Assembly: GCA_030272155.1 (NCBI GenBank)
Contig: CP126193.1
Coordinates: forward strand, 4,526,001 to 4,590,000
Length of the DNA stretch: 64,000 nucleotides
Source of the DNA: Tetradesmus obliquus
Taxonomy: Eukaryota > Chlorophyta > Chlorophyceae > Sphaeropleales > Scenedesmaceae
Reading direction: 5' to 3'
Position 1 is the stretch's first letter, and each line of letters begins with the position of its first letter. The notes under the pieces are model-generated. The model was given only the letters and a program-made list of their open reading frames with translations. It made no database searches and had not been told where the DNA came from. Shown here piece after piece: positions 39,901-52,300 of this stretch. The position numbers were made by a program, and so were the translations under genes.

Positions 39901-40364
39901 CAGTCGTACAAACGGCAGAGACGCCGGGATATGGCGGTGTTGACAGGGGAAACCTTGTTCTGCAGCCTCAGTACGCTCCACTGCTGATGAAGAAGCTCAA
40001 AGCAGATTTGTGGCTGGACAGAGCCAGCTGCTGCATCTCAGCTGCTGCAACATGCGGCTTGATGTATCTACATGACTGCTGTAGCCCCTGTAGATGTCAT
40101 GATGCCAGTTCCCCGGCGTGCCTCCATCCGGAGCGTCTGCTGCATGCATCTCCCAAGTGGTCCAGCCGGCTCGTGGCTCTGCCTGCATATGAGTGTGCCA
40201 CATGTTGCAATCATGCCGCAGCTGCTGCGCCAAAGGTGTACGCTGGCTGGTTGTGTGGCTTGCCAGCAGGCACACCTTGCCGCCTGCGCCAGTCAGCAGT
40301 ATGGCACGCACTCCACTGTCAGGGTTGCTCCATGCCCTGTACACCTGGTACATCTGGGTGACCT

Positions 40365-40398
<34 letters not shown>

Positions 40399-41074
40399 AG
40401 GTGAGCGCATATTGCAGACCACCTGGTGACGCTGTTGGCACATCGTGGTGAGTGAACTGCTGCTGCTGGCGGCAAACGTTCTGGTGGAGGGGCTGCATTT
40501 TTACAACTCTGCTGCTGGTGCTTAGAGGACGAGGAGCCTTCCCTGCTCTCTAAACCACACAGAATCTTACCATCTCAGTGTTCAAGGAGTTCAGAGCACG
40601 TGGCCTGCAGCAAGGGAGCAAGTTTTTTTGTGTCAAAAGCAGCAGGGCCAGCAACAGCAGTAGCAGCAGCAGCAGCAGCATGCTGAGCTGGCATCGCTGC
40701 AGTGGTGAGCACCGCCACATCAGCTCGCTAGTTACATACTGCACCTGTTCAACGTGATTTCCCCCACTCCTTGCTCCACCTTGGCGAGTATCTGCAGAAG
40801 GCGTGCAACAGCAAGTAAGGTTGCGTAAGCAGCGCCTTTGGGGATGCCCCGTGCCACGCCTGAGGTTATTCCTGCCTTTGATATCCTCGGATAATAGCTG
40901 ATAGACTCTCATTGCGAGGAGGCTGCAGGATCGGCTGAGTTTGCAGCACAATCCACGCACCACTGGTTCCGACATAACTTGGCCTGCTGCTGCAGTAGCC
41001 AGCTTCTGGCGTGCGCGGAGGTGACTATTAAAATGCTTACGTACGACGGCACTAGACAATAGGCGTGCAGACAT
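36954..41074 (-). CDS. 3-hydroxyisobutyryl-CoA hydrolase, crotonase family, with C-terminal SKL
   Basis: Hydrolyses 3-hydroxyisobutyryl-CoA in valine breakdown. Plant relatives such as CHY1 are peroxisomal. Nine exons join in phase: 41074..40961, 40791..40745, 40604..40571, 40362..40276, 39856..39645, 39126..39002, 38577..38232, 37630..37426 and 37070..36954, giving 428 aa. The family order is complete: [16 protein letters not shown] (about residue 50), AFCAGGDVK (95), [98 protein letters not shown] poly-Gln insertion lies before [13 protein letters not shown]. The last residues are SKL, a perfect PTS1. The N-terminus ([20 protein letters not shown]) looks like a mitochondrial presequence. 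Confidence 0.93.
37586..37793 (-). repeat. Duplicated acceptor and start of HIBCH exon 8
   Basis: 37745..37793 repeats 37586..37634 with changes. Read on the minus strand, both have a CCAG acceptor and encode GSPLS, then LAYYRRS. The two downstream GGCA-rich stretches match as well, so a unit of about 160 bp was copied. Confidence 0.88.
38029..38055 (+). repeat. Second poly-G tract, 27 bp
   Basis: G run with a single A, in intron 7 of HIBCH (poly-C in the transcript). Confidence 0.9.
38640..38870. repeat. Degenerate minisatellite in HIBCH intron 6
   Basis: Irregular repeats of a 15-17 base phrase of the form CCCTGCTGCCAACCGTA, several copies, between exons 6 and 7. Confidence 0.8.
39500..39690 (-). 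repeat. Duplicated end of HIBCH exon 5
   Basis: 39506..39550 repeats 39645..39690. On the minus strand both encode VSMH(G/E)HFRVATER, the true one followed by a GTGAGC donor and the copy by GGTGGGTGAGC. Confidence 0.88.
40366..40395 (+). repeat. (CAG)10 microsatellite
   Basis: Perfect run in HIBCH intron 3, reading CTG on the coding strand and ending next to the acceptor of exon 4. Confidence 0.9.
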
Positions 41075-42247
41075 TGACAGCTAACGAACGACCAGGCACT
41101 TCGGCTTGCACTGCCTGTGCATCTGATGCAGAGCAGCTGCTCCTAGGTTAAAATCAGGGCCTTTGCAGGTCTTCAGCCAGTCTGCTCATGCAAAGCGGCA
41201 CACCGCACACGCCTGCAACTTCAGAGCGTGCACAGTGTGTGGCACAGCAGTGACACCAGAGAGAGGTGTGCAGCTAGGGCTTGGCCCTGGGCAAACCCTA
41301 GCACCACATGTAAAATCGGCTGAAGCAGCTTGCTTGCAAGACAGGGCCTCCTGTAAGTCCTTGACCCAACGTTGATTCTCACGCTGCTGTCAGAGGCGCG
41401 CAGGCAGGCACCAATGCCACACTGACGATTCAAAGCATTACACATTGGACCAAAGCGAGCCACTGGCTGAGCGCTGGCTAGCCAGATGTGAGAAGCAGCA
41501 TGCGGCGCAGCAAGTCACAGCGGTGAAATCTCACTGACACTATCGTCTGCAGATGTAACAGATGTAACATGTAACACAACCCGAGAGCATAGTCCACAGC
41601 AAGCCATCACTGCTGGCTTGCCGCAGCCGCTTCACAGAAACATTGGATCAAACATTTATGACAATACAGACGTGCAAAAACTTTACACAGAGTGGAGCCC
41701 CTTTGACCAGCTCAAAGATGGAGTACATACAATGCAGGTCGTGCTTCACTGCTGGCAGCAGTGTTGGCTCAACTTCCTCTGTGATGGTGTGACAAGCCAG
41801 CACTCCGGCCCACAACACACATAGCAATGTGGCAGCACCAAGCACAGGTAACCTCACAGCAGTGCACAGACCAGCTTGAAGTCTCATACGTGCATCAGTC
41901 AACCAATCGTTTTGCTCAAGATGCGGCCAAGCGATATGTTTGAAATGGTGATGGGTGAGTAGCGGCACACGATGCCAGAATGCAGTGTAGGATAGAGTGC
42001 AGTGTGAGATCACACCATGTCTGTTCATCAACCACCAATCACAACCTCGACACATACTATAGTTATCAGTCGTGCATCGTACGACATGCATGTGCGGCTC
42101 ATTCAGACATAAACAAATGCTGCCGCATGCGTCGTTGGAGCTGCTGAACAAATCAAACGCTGTACATGTTGCTGCATCTGTGCACCACGCCACCAACCCG
42201 CACACATCTCTACGCAACTTGCAGCCCTACTGCCGCAACAGCCGGCT
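41075..42247. other. Intergenic, nothing recognised
   Basis: 1.2 kb between the HIBCH start and the stop of secreted gene C. It presumably holds the HIBCH promoter and the 3' UTR of gene C. No family-like exon or repeat is seen. Confidence 0.5.
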
Positions 42248-42638
42248 CTACTTGCCCGCCGCCTTGTTGCCGCCCTTGTTGCCAACCACAGGCGCATTGT
42301 CATCCGGGTGCGACACGTGGCCAGTCGTCTTCACCCCAATTGTAGTGGCAGCCTTGGTGCTCACAACTGGCCCGGCCTTGTTGAAAGTGGGCTGCCTGGT
42401 GGGAGATCCCTGGCCAGTGGAACCCACAGAGTTAATCTTGACTGGCGGCTTCTCACCATCACCTGCAGCAGGGCCCTTGGTAGGTTTGCCACTTGGGCCG
42501 CCCCTGGGGGATGAGCCAGACACAGCCCGGCCAATGGTGACGGCTGTCAGGGTGGCGGCATCGGTGGCCCTGGCCTCGCGGCCCGCCATGGTCTGCTGCA
42601 GGTGCCGGCGGGTGAGGGCCGCATGGGCACCTGCAGGC

Positions 42639-42675
<37 letters not shown>

Positions 42676-43071
42676 GCAGCGGCGAGCAGCTGTTGAGGAA
42701 GCAAGAAAGAGTGATAGCATGGATCTGTGAAGGTGGGATGCCCCATCTTGCAGTGGCTGCATGTGGCATTGTCCTGCCAGTACACCCGGTGGTGCCATGA
42801 TTTGATACTGGCTGAGCGTTTTGTGCAAGTATGTGCAGGCAGAACACTGCTGGTTCATAGTGCATGAGTCATAGCCTGCTGCTGCTGCTGCCAGCTTGCA
42901 GCAGCAAGTCTGCTGCATTGTGCACCCTGCACGCACGTGCACCAACGCACTAATCCAACGCGTTTTTGCTGATAAATCAAGGCATACGCTGATTCCCGTC
43001 AGCATTGAGCGCAGAACTGGCCTACCTCCCGCGATGGCGAGCAGCAGCAGGACGCAGGCAGCAGTACGCAT
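42248..43071 (-). CDS. Small secreted low-complexity protein C
   Basis: Exons 43071..43026 and 42630..42248 join in phase 1, giving 142 aa. Exon 1 is a signal peptide (MRTAACVLLLLAIAG). Exon 2 begins with the same G|GT-GC junction as paralogues A and B and encodes AHAALTRRHLQQTMAG, then a basic Gly/Pro/Thr/Lys-rich tail ending NKGGNKAAGK. The gene architecture (signal exon, phase-1 intron with a CAG tract, low-complexity second exon, R-R-x-L-Q near its start) matches A and B, although the tails do not clearly align. It adjoins the 180-bp satellite. The function is unknown. Confidence 0.6.
42641..42673 (+). repeat. (CAG)11 microsatellite
   Basis: Perfect run in the intron of gene C, next to the acceptor of exon 2. 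Confidence 0.9.
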
Positions 43072-43360
43072 TGTGTAGGTGTGGATTGCTGGGATTTACT
43101 GTGCGAGCAGGTGTTACGCACGTGAAGCAGCTCAGCGGCTGCGAATATACTAGCTATGAGAGGTCGGACTTATCTAATTGTGCAGACTAATCCTGTCTCC
43201 GGGATCGCAGAGAATAACAACCCTGTCGCGGAGTGGGTGAGTCGTCATATATTCAGTAATAGAATATATATATTCAGATGAAACAGCCCCTATAAGGCAA
43301 CACGTGCATGACCCCCCAGCTGTAGCAGGATCACGGCTACAGCTGTAGCACTGTACAGCA

Positions 43361-46300
43361 GGCTGCATCCCACATCAGTGACTGCTAGTTCATCTTACAA
43401 AGTCTCCATGCATGTGATTCAACTGCCAGTCAGCCAAAAAACAGAGGGAGGCCAACACAGGCAGCACGTTCTGGTGTCATGCACTTGATGCTGCTTTGCG
43501 CGCCCGGCAAAACCCTGCAAGAAGCAGCCCCGCAAACTTCAATGCATCCCACATCAGTGACTGCTAGTTCATCTTACAAAGTCCCTATGCATGTGATTCA
43601 ACTGCCAGTCAGCCAAAAGGCAGAGGTGCGGCCAACACAGGCAGCACCTTCTGGCGTCATGCCCTCGATTCTGCTGTACAGCATAAACATGTTTATGCCC
43701 GGAAAAACCCTGCCGGAAGCAGAGCCACCGACAATCAATGCATCCCACACCCGTGACTGCTAGTTCATCTTCCAAAGTCCCTATGCATGTGATTCAATTG
43801 CCAGTCAGCCAAAAAGTAGAGGTGCGGCCAACGCAGGCAGCACGTTCTGGTGCCATGCACTTGATGCTGCTTTGCACACCCAGCAAAACCCTGCAAGAAG
43901 CAGCGCCGCTGACATCAATGCATTCCACATCAATGACTGCTAGTTCATCTTGTATCCCTAGTCCCTATGCATGTGATTCAACTGCCAGTCAGCCAAAAAG
44001 CAGAGGTGCGGCCAACACAGGCAGCACGTTCTGATGTCATGCCCTGGATACTGCTTTGCGCGCCCGGCAAAACCCTGCAAGAAGCAGCCCCGCAAACTTC
44101 AATGCATCCCACATCAGTGACTGCTAGTTCATCTTACAAAGTCCCTATGAATGTGATCAATTGCCAGTCAGCCAAAAAGCAGAGGTGCGGCAAACACAGG
44201 CAGCACGTTCTGGTGCCATGCCCTTGATGCTGCTTTGCACGCCTCCCGAAACCCTGCAAGAAGCAGCCCCGCAAACTTCAATGCATCCCAGATCAGTGAC
44301 TGCTAGCGCATCTTACAAAGTCCCTATGCATGTGAACCGATCGCAAGTCAGCCAAAAAGCAGAGGTGCGGCCAACACAGGCAGCGCGTTCTGGTGTCATG
44401 CCCTCGATGCTGCTGTTAAAGCCCGGCAAAACCCTGCAAGAAGCAGCCCCGCAAACTTCAATGCATCCCACATCAGTGACTGCTGGTTCATCTTACAAAG
44501 TACCTATGCATGTGAACCAATTGCCAGTCAGCCAAAAAGCAGAGGTGCGGCCAACACAGGCAGCGCGTTCTGGTGCCATGCCCTTGATGCTGCTTTGCAC
44601 GCCTCCCAAAACCCTGCAAGAAGCAGCCCCGCAAACTTCAATGCATCCCAGATCAGTGACTGCTAGTGCATCTTACAAAGTCCCTATGCATGTGAACCAA
44701 TTGCCAGTCAGCCAAAAGCAGAGGTGCGGCCAACACAGGCAGCGCGTTCTGGTGTCATGCCCTCGATGCTGATGTTAAATGCCCGGCAAAACCCTGCAAG
44801 AAGCAGCCCCGCAAACTTCAATGCATCCCACATCAGTGACTGCTAGTTCATCTTACAAAGTCCCTATGAATGTGATCAATTGCCAGTCAGCCAAAAAGCA
44901 GAGGTGCGGCCAACACAGGCAGCGCGTTCTGCTGTTATGCCCTCGATGCTGCTGTTAAAAGCCCGGCAAAACCCTGCAAGAAGCAGCCCCGCAAACTTCA
45001 ATGCATCCCACATCAGTAGCTGCTAGTTCATCTTATAAAGTCCCTATGCATGTGATTCAATTGCCAGTCAGCCAAAAAGCAGAGGTGCGGCCAACACAGG
45101 CAGCGCGTTCTGGTGTCATGCCCTCGATGCTGCTGTTAAAAGCCCGGCAAAACCCTGCAAGAAGCAGCCCCGCAAACTTCAATGCATCCCACATCAGTGG
45201 CTGCTAGTTCATCTTATTAAGTCCCTATGCATGTGAACCAACTGCCAGTCAGCCAAAAAGAAGAGGTGCGGCCAACACAGGCAGCGCGTTCTGATGTCAT
45301 GCCCTCGATACTGCTTTGCGCGCCCGGCAAAACCCTGCAAGAAGCAGCCCCGCAAACTTCAATGCATCCCACATCAGTGACTGCTAGTTCATCTTACAAA
45401 GTCCATATGCATGTGATCAATTGCCAGTCAGCCAAAAAGCAGAGGTGCGGCCAACACAGGCAGCGCGTTCTGGTGTCATGCCCTCGATGCTGCTGTTAAA
45501 TGCCCGGCAAAACCCTGCCGGAAGCAACCCCGCAGACTTCAATGCATCCCCCATCAGTGACTGCTAGTTCATCTTACAACGTCCCTATGCATGTGATTCA
45601 ACTGCCAGTCAGCCAAAAAGCAGAGGTGCGGCCAGCACAGGCAGCACGTTCTGGTGTCATGCCCTTGATGCTGCTTTGCGCGCCCAGCAAAACCCTGCAA
45701 GAAGCAGTCCCGCAAACTTCAATGCATCCCAGATCAGTGACTGCTAGTGCATCTTACAAAGTCCCTATGCATGTGATTCAATTGCAAGTCAGCCAAAAAG
45801 CAGAGGTGCGGCCAACACATGCAGCACGCTCTGCTGTCATGCCCTTGATGCTGTTTTTCACTCCTCCCAAAACCCTGCAAGAAGCAGCCCCGCAAACTTC
45901 ATCGCATCCCACAACACTGACTGCTAGTTCATCTTATAAAGTCCCTATGCATGTGATTCAATTGCCAGTCATCCAAAAAGCAGAGGTGCGGCCAACACAG
46001 GCAGCACGTTCTGATGTCACGCCCTCGATACTGCTTTGCGCGCCCGGCAAAACCCTGCAAGAAGCAGCCCCGCAAACTTCAATGCATCCCACATCAGTGA
46101 CTGCTAGTTCATCTTACAAAGTCCCTATGAATGTGATCAATTGCCAGTCAGCCAAAAAGCAGAGGTGCGGCAAACACAGGCAGCACGTTCTGGTGCCATG
46201 CCCTTGATGCTGCTTTGCACGCCTCCCGAAACCCTGCAAGAAGCAGCCCCGCAAACTTCAATGCATCCCAGATCAGTGACTGCTAGCGCATCTTACAAAG

Positions 46301-49300
46301 TCCCTATGCATGTGAACCGATCGCAAGTCAGCCAAAAAGCAGAGGTGCGGCCAACACAGGCAGCGCGTTCTGGTGCCATGCCCTCGATGCTGCTGTTAAA
46401 GCCCGGCAAAACCCTGCAAGAAGCAGCCCCGCAAACTTTAATGCATCCCACATCAGTGACTGCTAGTTCATCTTACAAAGTACCTATGCATGTGAACCAA
46501 TTGCCAGTCAGCCAAAAAGCAGAGGTGTGGCCAACACAGGCAGCACGTTCTGGTGGCATGCATTTGATGCTGCTTTGCACGCCCGGCAAAACCCTGCAAG
46601 AAGCAGCCCCGCAAACTTCAATGCATCCCACATCAGTGACTGCTGGTTCGTCTTACAAAGTCCCTATGCATCTGAACCAATTGCCAGTCAGCCAAAAAGT
46701 AGAGGTGCGGCCAACACATGCAGCACGTTCTGGTGCCATGCATTTGATGCTGCTTTGCACGCCCGGCAAAACCCTGCAAGAAGCAGCGCTGCCGGCATCA
46801 ATGCATCTCACATCAGTGACTGCTAGTCCATCTTATGAAGTCCCTATGCATGTGATTCAACTGCCAGTCAGCCAAAAAGCAGAGGTGCGGCCAACACATG
46901 CAGCACGTTCTGATGTCATGCCCTCGATACTGCTTTGCGCGCCCAGCAAAACCCTGCAAGAAGCAGTCCCGCAAACTTCAATGCATCCCAGATCAGTGAC
47001 TGCTAGCGCATCTTACAAAGTCCCTATGCATGTGAACCGATCGCAAGTCAGCCAAAAAGCAGAGGTGCGGCCAACACAGGCAGCGCGTTCTGGTGTCATG
47101 CCCTCGATGCTGCTGTTAAAGCCCGGCAAAACCCTGCAAGAAGCAGCCCCGCAAACTTCAATGCATCCCACATCAGTGACTGCTGGTTCATCTTACAAAG
47201 TACCTATGCATGTGAACCAATTGCCAGTCAGCCAAAAAGCAGAGGTGCGGCCAACACAGGCAGCGCGTTCTGGTGCCATGCCCTTGATGCTGCTTTGCAC
47301 GCCTCCCAAAACCCTGCAAGAAGCAGCCCCGCAAACTTCAATGCATCCCAGATCAGTGACTGCTAGTGCATCTTACAAAGTCCCTATGCATGTGAACCAA
47401 TTGCCAGTCAGCCAAAAGCAGAGGTGCGGCCAACACAGGCAGCGCGTTCTGGTGTCATGCCCTCAATGCTGATGTTAAATGCCCGGCAAAACCCTGCAAG
47501 AAGCAGCCCCGCAAACTTCAATGCATCCCACATCAGTGACTGCTAGTTCATCTTACAAAGTCCCTATGAATGTGATCAATTGCCAGTCAGCCAAAAAGCA
47601 GAGGTGCGGCAAACACAGGCAGCACGTTCTGGTGCCATGCCCTTGATGCTGCTTTGCACGCCTCCCGAAACCCTGCAAGAAGCAGCGCCTCCAATATCAA
47701 TGCATCCCAGATCAGTGACTGCTAGTGCATCTTACAAAGTCCCTATGCATGTGATTCAATTGCAAGTCAGCCAAAAAGCAGAGGTGCGGCCAACACAGGC
47801 AGCACGTCCTGCTGTCATGCCTTCGATGCTGCTGTTAAAGCCCGGCAAAACCCTGCCTGAAGCAGCCCCGCAAACTTCAATGCATCCCACATCAGTGACT
47901 GCTAGTTCATCTTACAAAGTCCCTATGCATGTGATTCAATTGCCAGTCAGCCAAAAAGCAGAGGTGCGGCCAACACATGCAGCACGTTCTGATGTCATGC
48001 CCTCGATACTGCTTTGCGCGCCCAGCAAAACCCTGCAAGAAGCAGCCCCGCAAACTTCAATGCATCCCACATCAGTGGCTGCTAGTTCATCTTATTAAGT
48101 CCCTATGCATGTGATTCAATTGCCAGTCATCCAAAAAGCAGAGGTGCGGCCAACACAGGCAGCACGTTCTGATGTCACGCCCTCGATACTGCTTTGCGCG
48201 CCCGGCAAAACCCTGCAAGAAGCAGCCCCGCAAACTTCAATGCATCCCACATCAGTGACTGCTAGTTCATCTTATAAAGTCCCTATGCATGTGATTCAAT
48301 TGCCAGTCATCCAAAAAGCAGAGGTGCGGCCAACACAGGCAGCACGTTCTGATGTCATGCCCTGGATACTGCTTTGCGCGCCCGGCAAAACCCTGCAAGA
48401 AGCAGCCCCGCAAACTTCAATGCATCCCACATCAGTGACTGCTAGTTCATCTTACAAAGTCCCTATGAATGTGATCAATTGCCAGTCAGCCAAAAAGCAG
48501 AGGTGCGGCAAACACAGGCAGCACGTTCTGGTGCCATGCCCTTGATGCTGCTTTGCACGCCTCCCGAAACCCTGCAAGAAGCAGCCCCGCAAACTTCATT
48601 GCATCCCAGATCAGTGACTGCTAGCGCATCTTACAAAGTCCCTATGCATGTGAACCGATCGCAAGTCAGCCAAAAAGCAGAGGTGCGGCCAACACAGGCA
48701 GCGCGTTCTGGTGTCATGCCCTCGATGCTGCTGTTAAAGCCCGGCAAAACCCTGCAAGAAGCAGCCCCGCAAACTTCAATGCATCCCACATCAGTGACTG
48801 CTAGTTCATCTTACAAAGTACCTATGCATGTGAACCAATTGCCAGTCAGCCAAAAAGCAGAGGGAGGCCAACACAGGCAGCGCGTTCTGGTGCCATGCCC
48901 TTGATGCTGCTTTGCACGCCTCCCAAAACCCTGCAAGAAGCAGCCCCGCAAACTTCAATGCATCCCAGATCAGTGACTGCTAGTGCATCTTACAAAGTCC
49001 CTATGCATGTGAACCAATTGCCAGTCAGCCAAAAGCAGAGGTGCGGCCAACACAGGCAGCGCGTTCTGGTGTCATGCCCTCGATGCTGATGTTAAATGCC
49101 CGGCAAAACCCTGCAAGAAGCAGCCCCGCAAACGTCAATGCATCCCACATCAGTGATTGCTGGTTCATCTTACAAAGTACCTATGCATGTGAACCAATTG
49201 CCAGTCAGCCAAAAAGCAGAGGTGCGGCCAACACAGGCAGCGCGTTCTGGTGCCATGCCCTTGATGCTGCTTTGCACGCCTCCCAAAACCCTGCAAGAAG

Positions 49301-52300
49301 CAGCCCCGCAAACTTCAATGCATCCCAGATCAGTGACTGCTAGTGCATCTTACAAAGTCCCTATGCATGTGAACCAATTGCCAGTCAGCCAAAAGCAGAG
49401 GTGCGGCCAACACAGGCAGCGCGTTCTGGTGTCATGCCCTCGATGCTGATGTTAAATGCCCGGCAAAACCCTGCAAGAAGCAGCCCCGCAAACGTCAATG
49501 CATCCCACATCAGTGATTGCTGGTTCATCTTACAAAGTACCTATGCATGTGAACCAATTGCCAGTCAGCCAAAAAGCAGAGGTGCGGCCAACACAGGCAG
49601 CGCGTTCTGGTGCCATGCCCTTGATGCTGCTTTGCACGCCTCCCAAAACCCTGCAAGAAGCAGCCCCGCAAACTTCAATGCATCCCAGATCAGTGACTGC
49701 TAGTGCATCTTACAAATTTCCTATGCATGTGATTCAATTGCAAGTCAGCCAAAAAGCAGAGGTGCGGCCAACACAGGCAGCGCGTTCTCGTGTCATGCCC
49801 TCGATGCTGCTGTTAAAAGCCCGGCAAAACCCTGCAAGAAGCAGCGCCGCCGACATCAATGCAACCCACAACAGTGACTGCTAGTTCATCTTACAAAGTC
49901 TCTATGCATGTGGTTCAACTGCCAGTCAGCCAAAAAGCAGAGGTGCGGCCAACACAGGCAGCGCGTTCTTGTGCCATGCCCTTGATGCTGCTTTGCACGC
50001 CTCCCGAAACCCTGCAAGAAGCAGCGCCTCCAATATCAATGCATCCCAGATCAGTGACTGCTAGTGCATCTTACAAATTTCCTATGCATGTGATTCAATT
50101 GCAAGTCAGCCAAAAAGTAGAGGTGCGGCCAACACATGCAGCACGTTCTGGTGCCATGCATTTGATGCTGCTTTGCACGCCCGGCAAAACCCTGCAAGAA
50201 GCAGCGCTGCCGGCATCAATGCATCTCACATCAGTGACTGCTAGTCCATCTTATGAAGTCCCTATGCATGTGATTCAACTGCCAGTCAGCCAAAAAGCAG
50301 AGGTGTGGCCAACACATGCAGCACGTTCTGATGTCATGCCCTCGATACTGCTTTGCGCGCCCAGCAAAACCCTGCAAGAAGCAGTCCCGCAAACTTCAAT
50401 GCATCCCAGATCAGTGACTGCTAGTGCATCTTACAAAGTCCCTATGCATGTGATTCAATTGCAAGTCAGCCAAAAAGCAGAGGTGCGGCCAACACATGCA
50501 GCACGCTCTGCTGTCATGCCCTTGATGCTGTTTTGCACTCCTCCCAAAACCCTGCAAGAAGCAGCCCCGCAAACTTCATCGCATCCCACAACACTGACTG
50601 CTAGTTCACCTTATAAAGTCCCTATGCATGTGATTCAATTGCCAGTCATCCAAAAAGCAGAGGTGCGGCCAACACAGGCAGCACGTTCTGATGTCACGCC
50701 CTCGATACTGCTTTGCGCGCCCGGCAAAACCCTGCAAGAAGCAGCCCCGCAAACTTCAATGCATCCCACATCAGTGACTGCTAGTTCATCTTACAAAGTC
50801 CCTATGAATGTGATCAATTGCCAGTCAGCCAAAAAGCAGAGGTGCGGCAAACACAGGCAGCACGTTCTGGTGCCATGCCCTTGATGCTGCTTTGCACGCC
50901 TCCCGAAACCCTGCAAGAAGCAGCCCCGCAAACTTCAATGCATCCCAGATCAGTGACTGCTAGCGCATCTTACAAAGTCCCTATGCATGTGAACCGATCG
51001 CAAGTCAGCCAAAAAGCAGAGGTGCGGCCAACACAGGCAGCGCGTTCTGGTGTCATGCCCTCGATGCTGCTGTTAAAGCCCGGCAAAACCCTGCAAGAAG
51101 CAGCCCCGCAAACTTCAATGCATCCCACATCAGTGACTGCTAGTTCATCTTACAAAGTACCTATGCATGTGAACCAATTGCCAGTCAGCCAAAAAGCAGA
51201 GGTGCGGCCAACACAGGCAGCGCGTTCTGGTGCCATGCCCTTGATGCTGCTTTGCACGCCTCCCAAAACCCTGCAAGAAGCAGCCCCGCAAACTTCAATG
51301 CATCCCAGATCAGTGACTGCTAGTGCATCTTACAAAGTCCCTATGCATGTGAACCAATTGCCAGTCAGCCAAAAGCAGAGGTGCGGCCAACACAGGCAGC
51401 ACGTTCTGGTGTCATGCCCTCGATGCTGATGTTAAATGCCCGGCAAAACCCTGCAAGAAGCAGCCCCGCAAACGTCAATGCATCCCACATCAGTGATTGC
51501 TGGTTCATCTTACAAAGTACCTATGCATGTGAACCAATTGCCAGTCAGCCAAAAAGCAGAGGTGCGGCCAACACATGCAGCACGTTCTGGTGCCATGCAT
51601 TTGATGCTGCTTTGCACGCCCGGCAAAACCCTGCAAGAAGCAGCGCTGCCGGCATCAATGCATCTCACATCAGTGACTGCTAGTCCATCTTATGAAGTCC
51701 CTATGCATGTGATTCAACTGCCAGTCAGCCAAAAAGCAGAGGTGCGGCCAACACATGCAGCACGTTCTGATGTCATGCCCTCGATACTGCTTTGCGCGCC
51801 CAGCAAAACCCTGCAAGAAGCAGTCCCGCAAACTTCAATGCATCCCAGATCAGTGACTGCTAATGCATCTTACAAAGTCCCTATGCATGTGATTCAATTG
51901 CAAGTCAGCCAAAAAGCAGAGGTGCGGCCAACACAGGCAGCACGTCCTGCTGTCATGCCTTCGATGCTGCTGTTAAAGCCCGGCAAAACCCTGCCTGAAG
52001 CAGCCCCGCAAACTTCAATGCATCCCACATCAGTGACTGCTAGTTCATCTTACAAAGTCCCTATGCATGTGATTCAATTGCCAGTCAGCCAAAAAGCAGA
52101 GGTGCGGCCAACACATGCAGCACGTTCTGATGTCATGCCCTCGATACTGCTTTGCGCGCCCAGCAAAACCCTGCAAGAAGCAGCCCCGCAAACTTCAATG
52201 CATCCCACATCAGTGGCTGCTAGTTCATCTTATTAAGTCCCTATGCATGTGATTCAATTGCCAGTCATCCAAAAAGCAGAGGTGCGGCCAACACAGGCAG

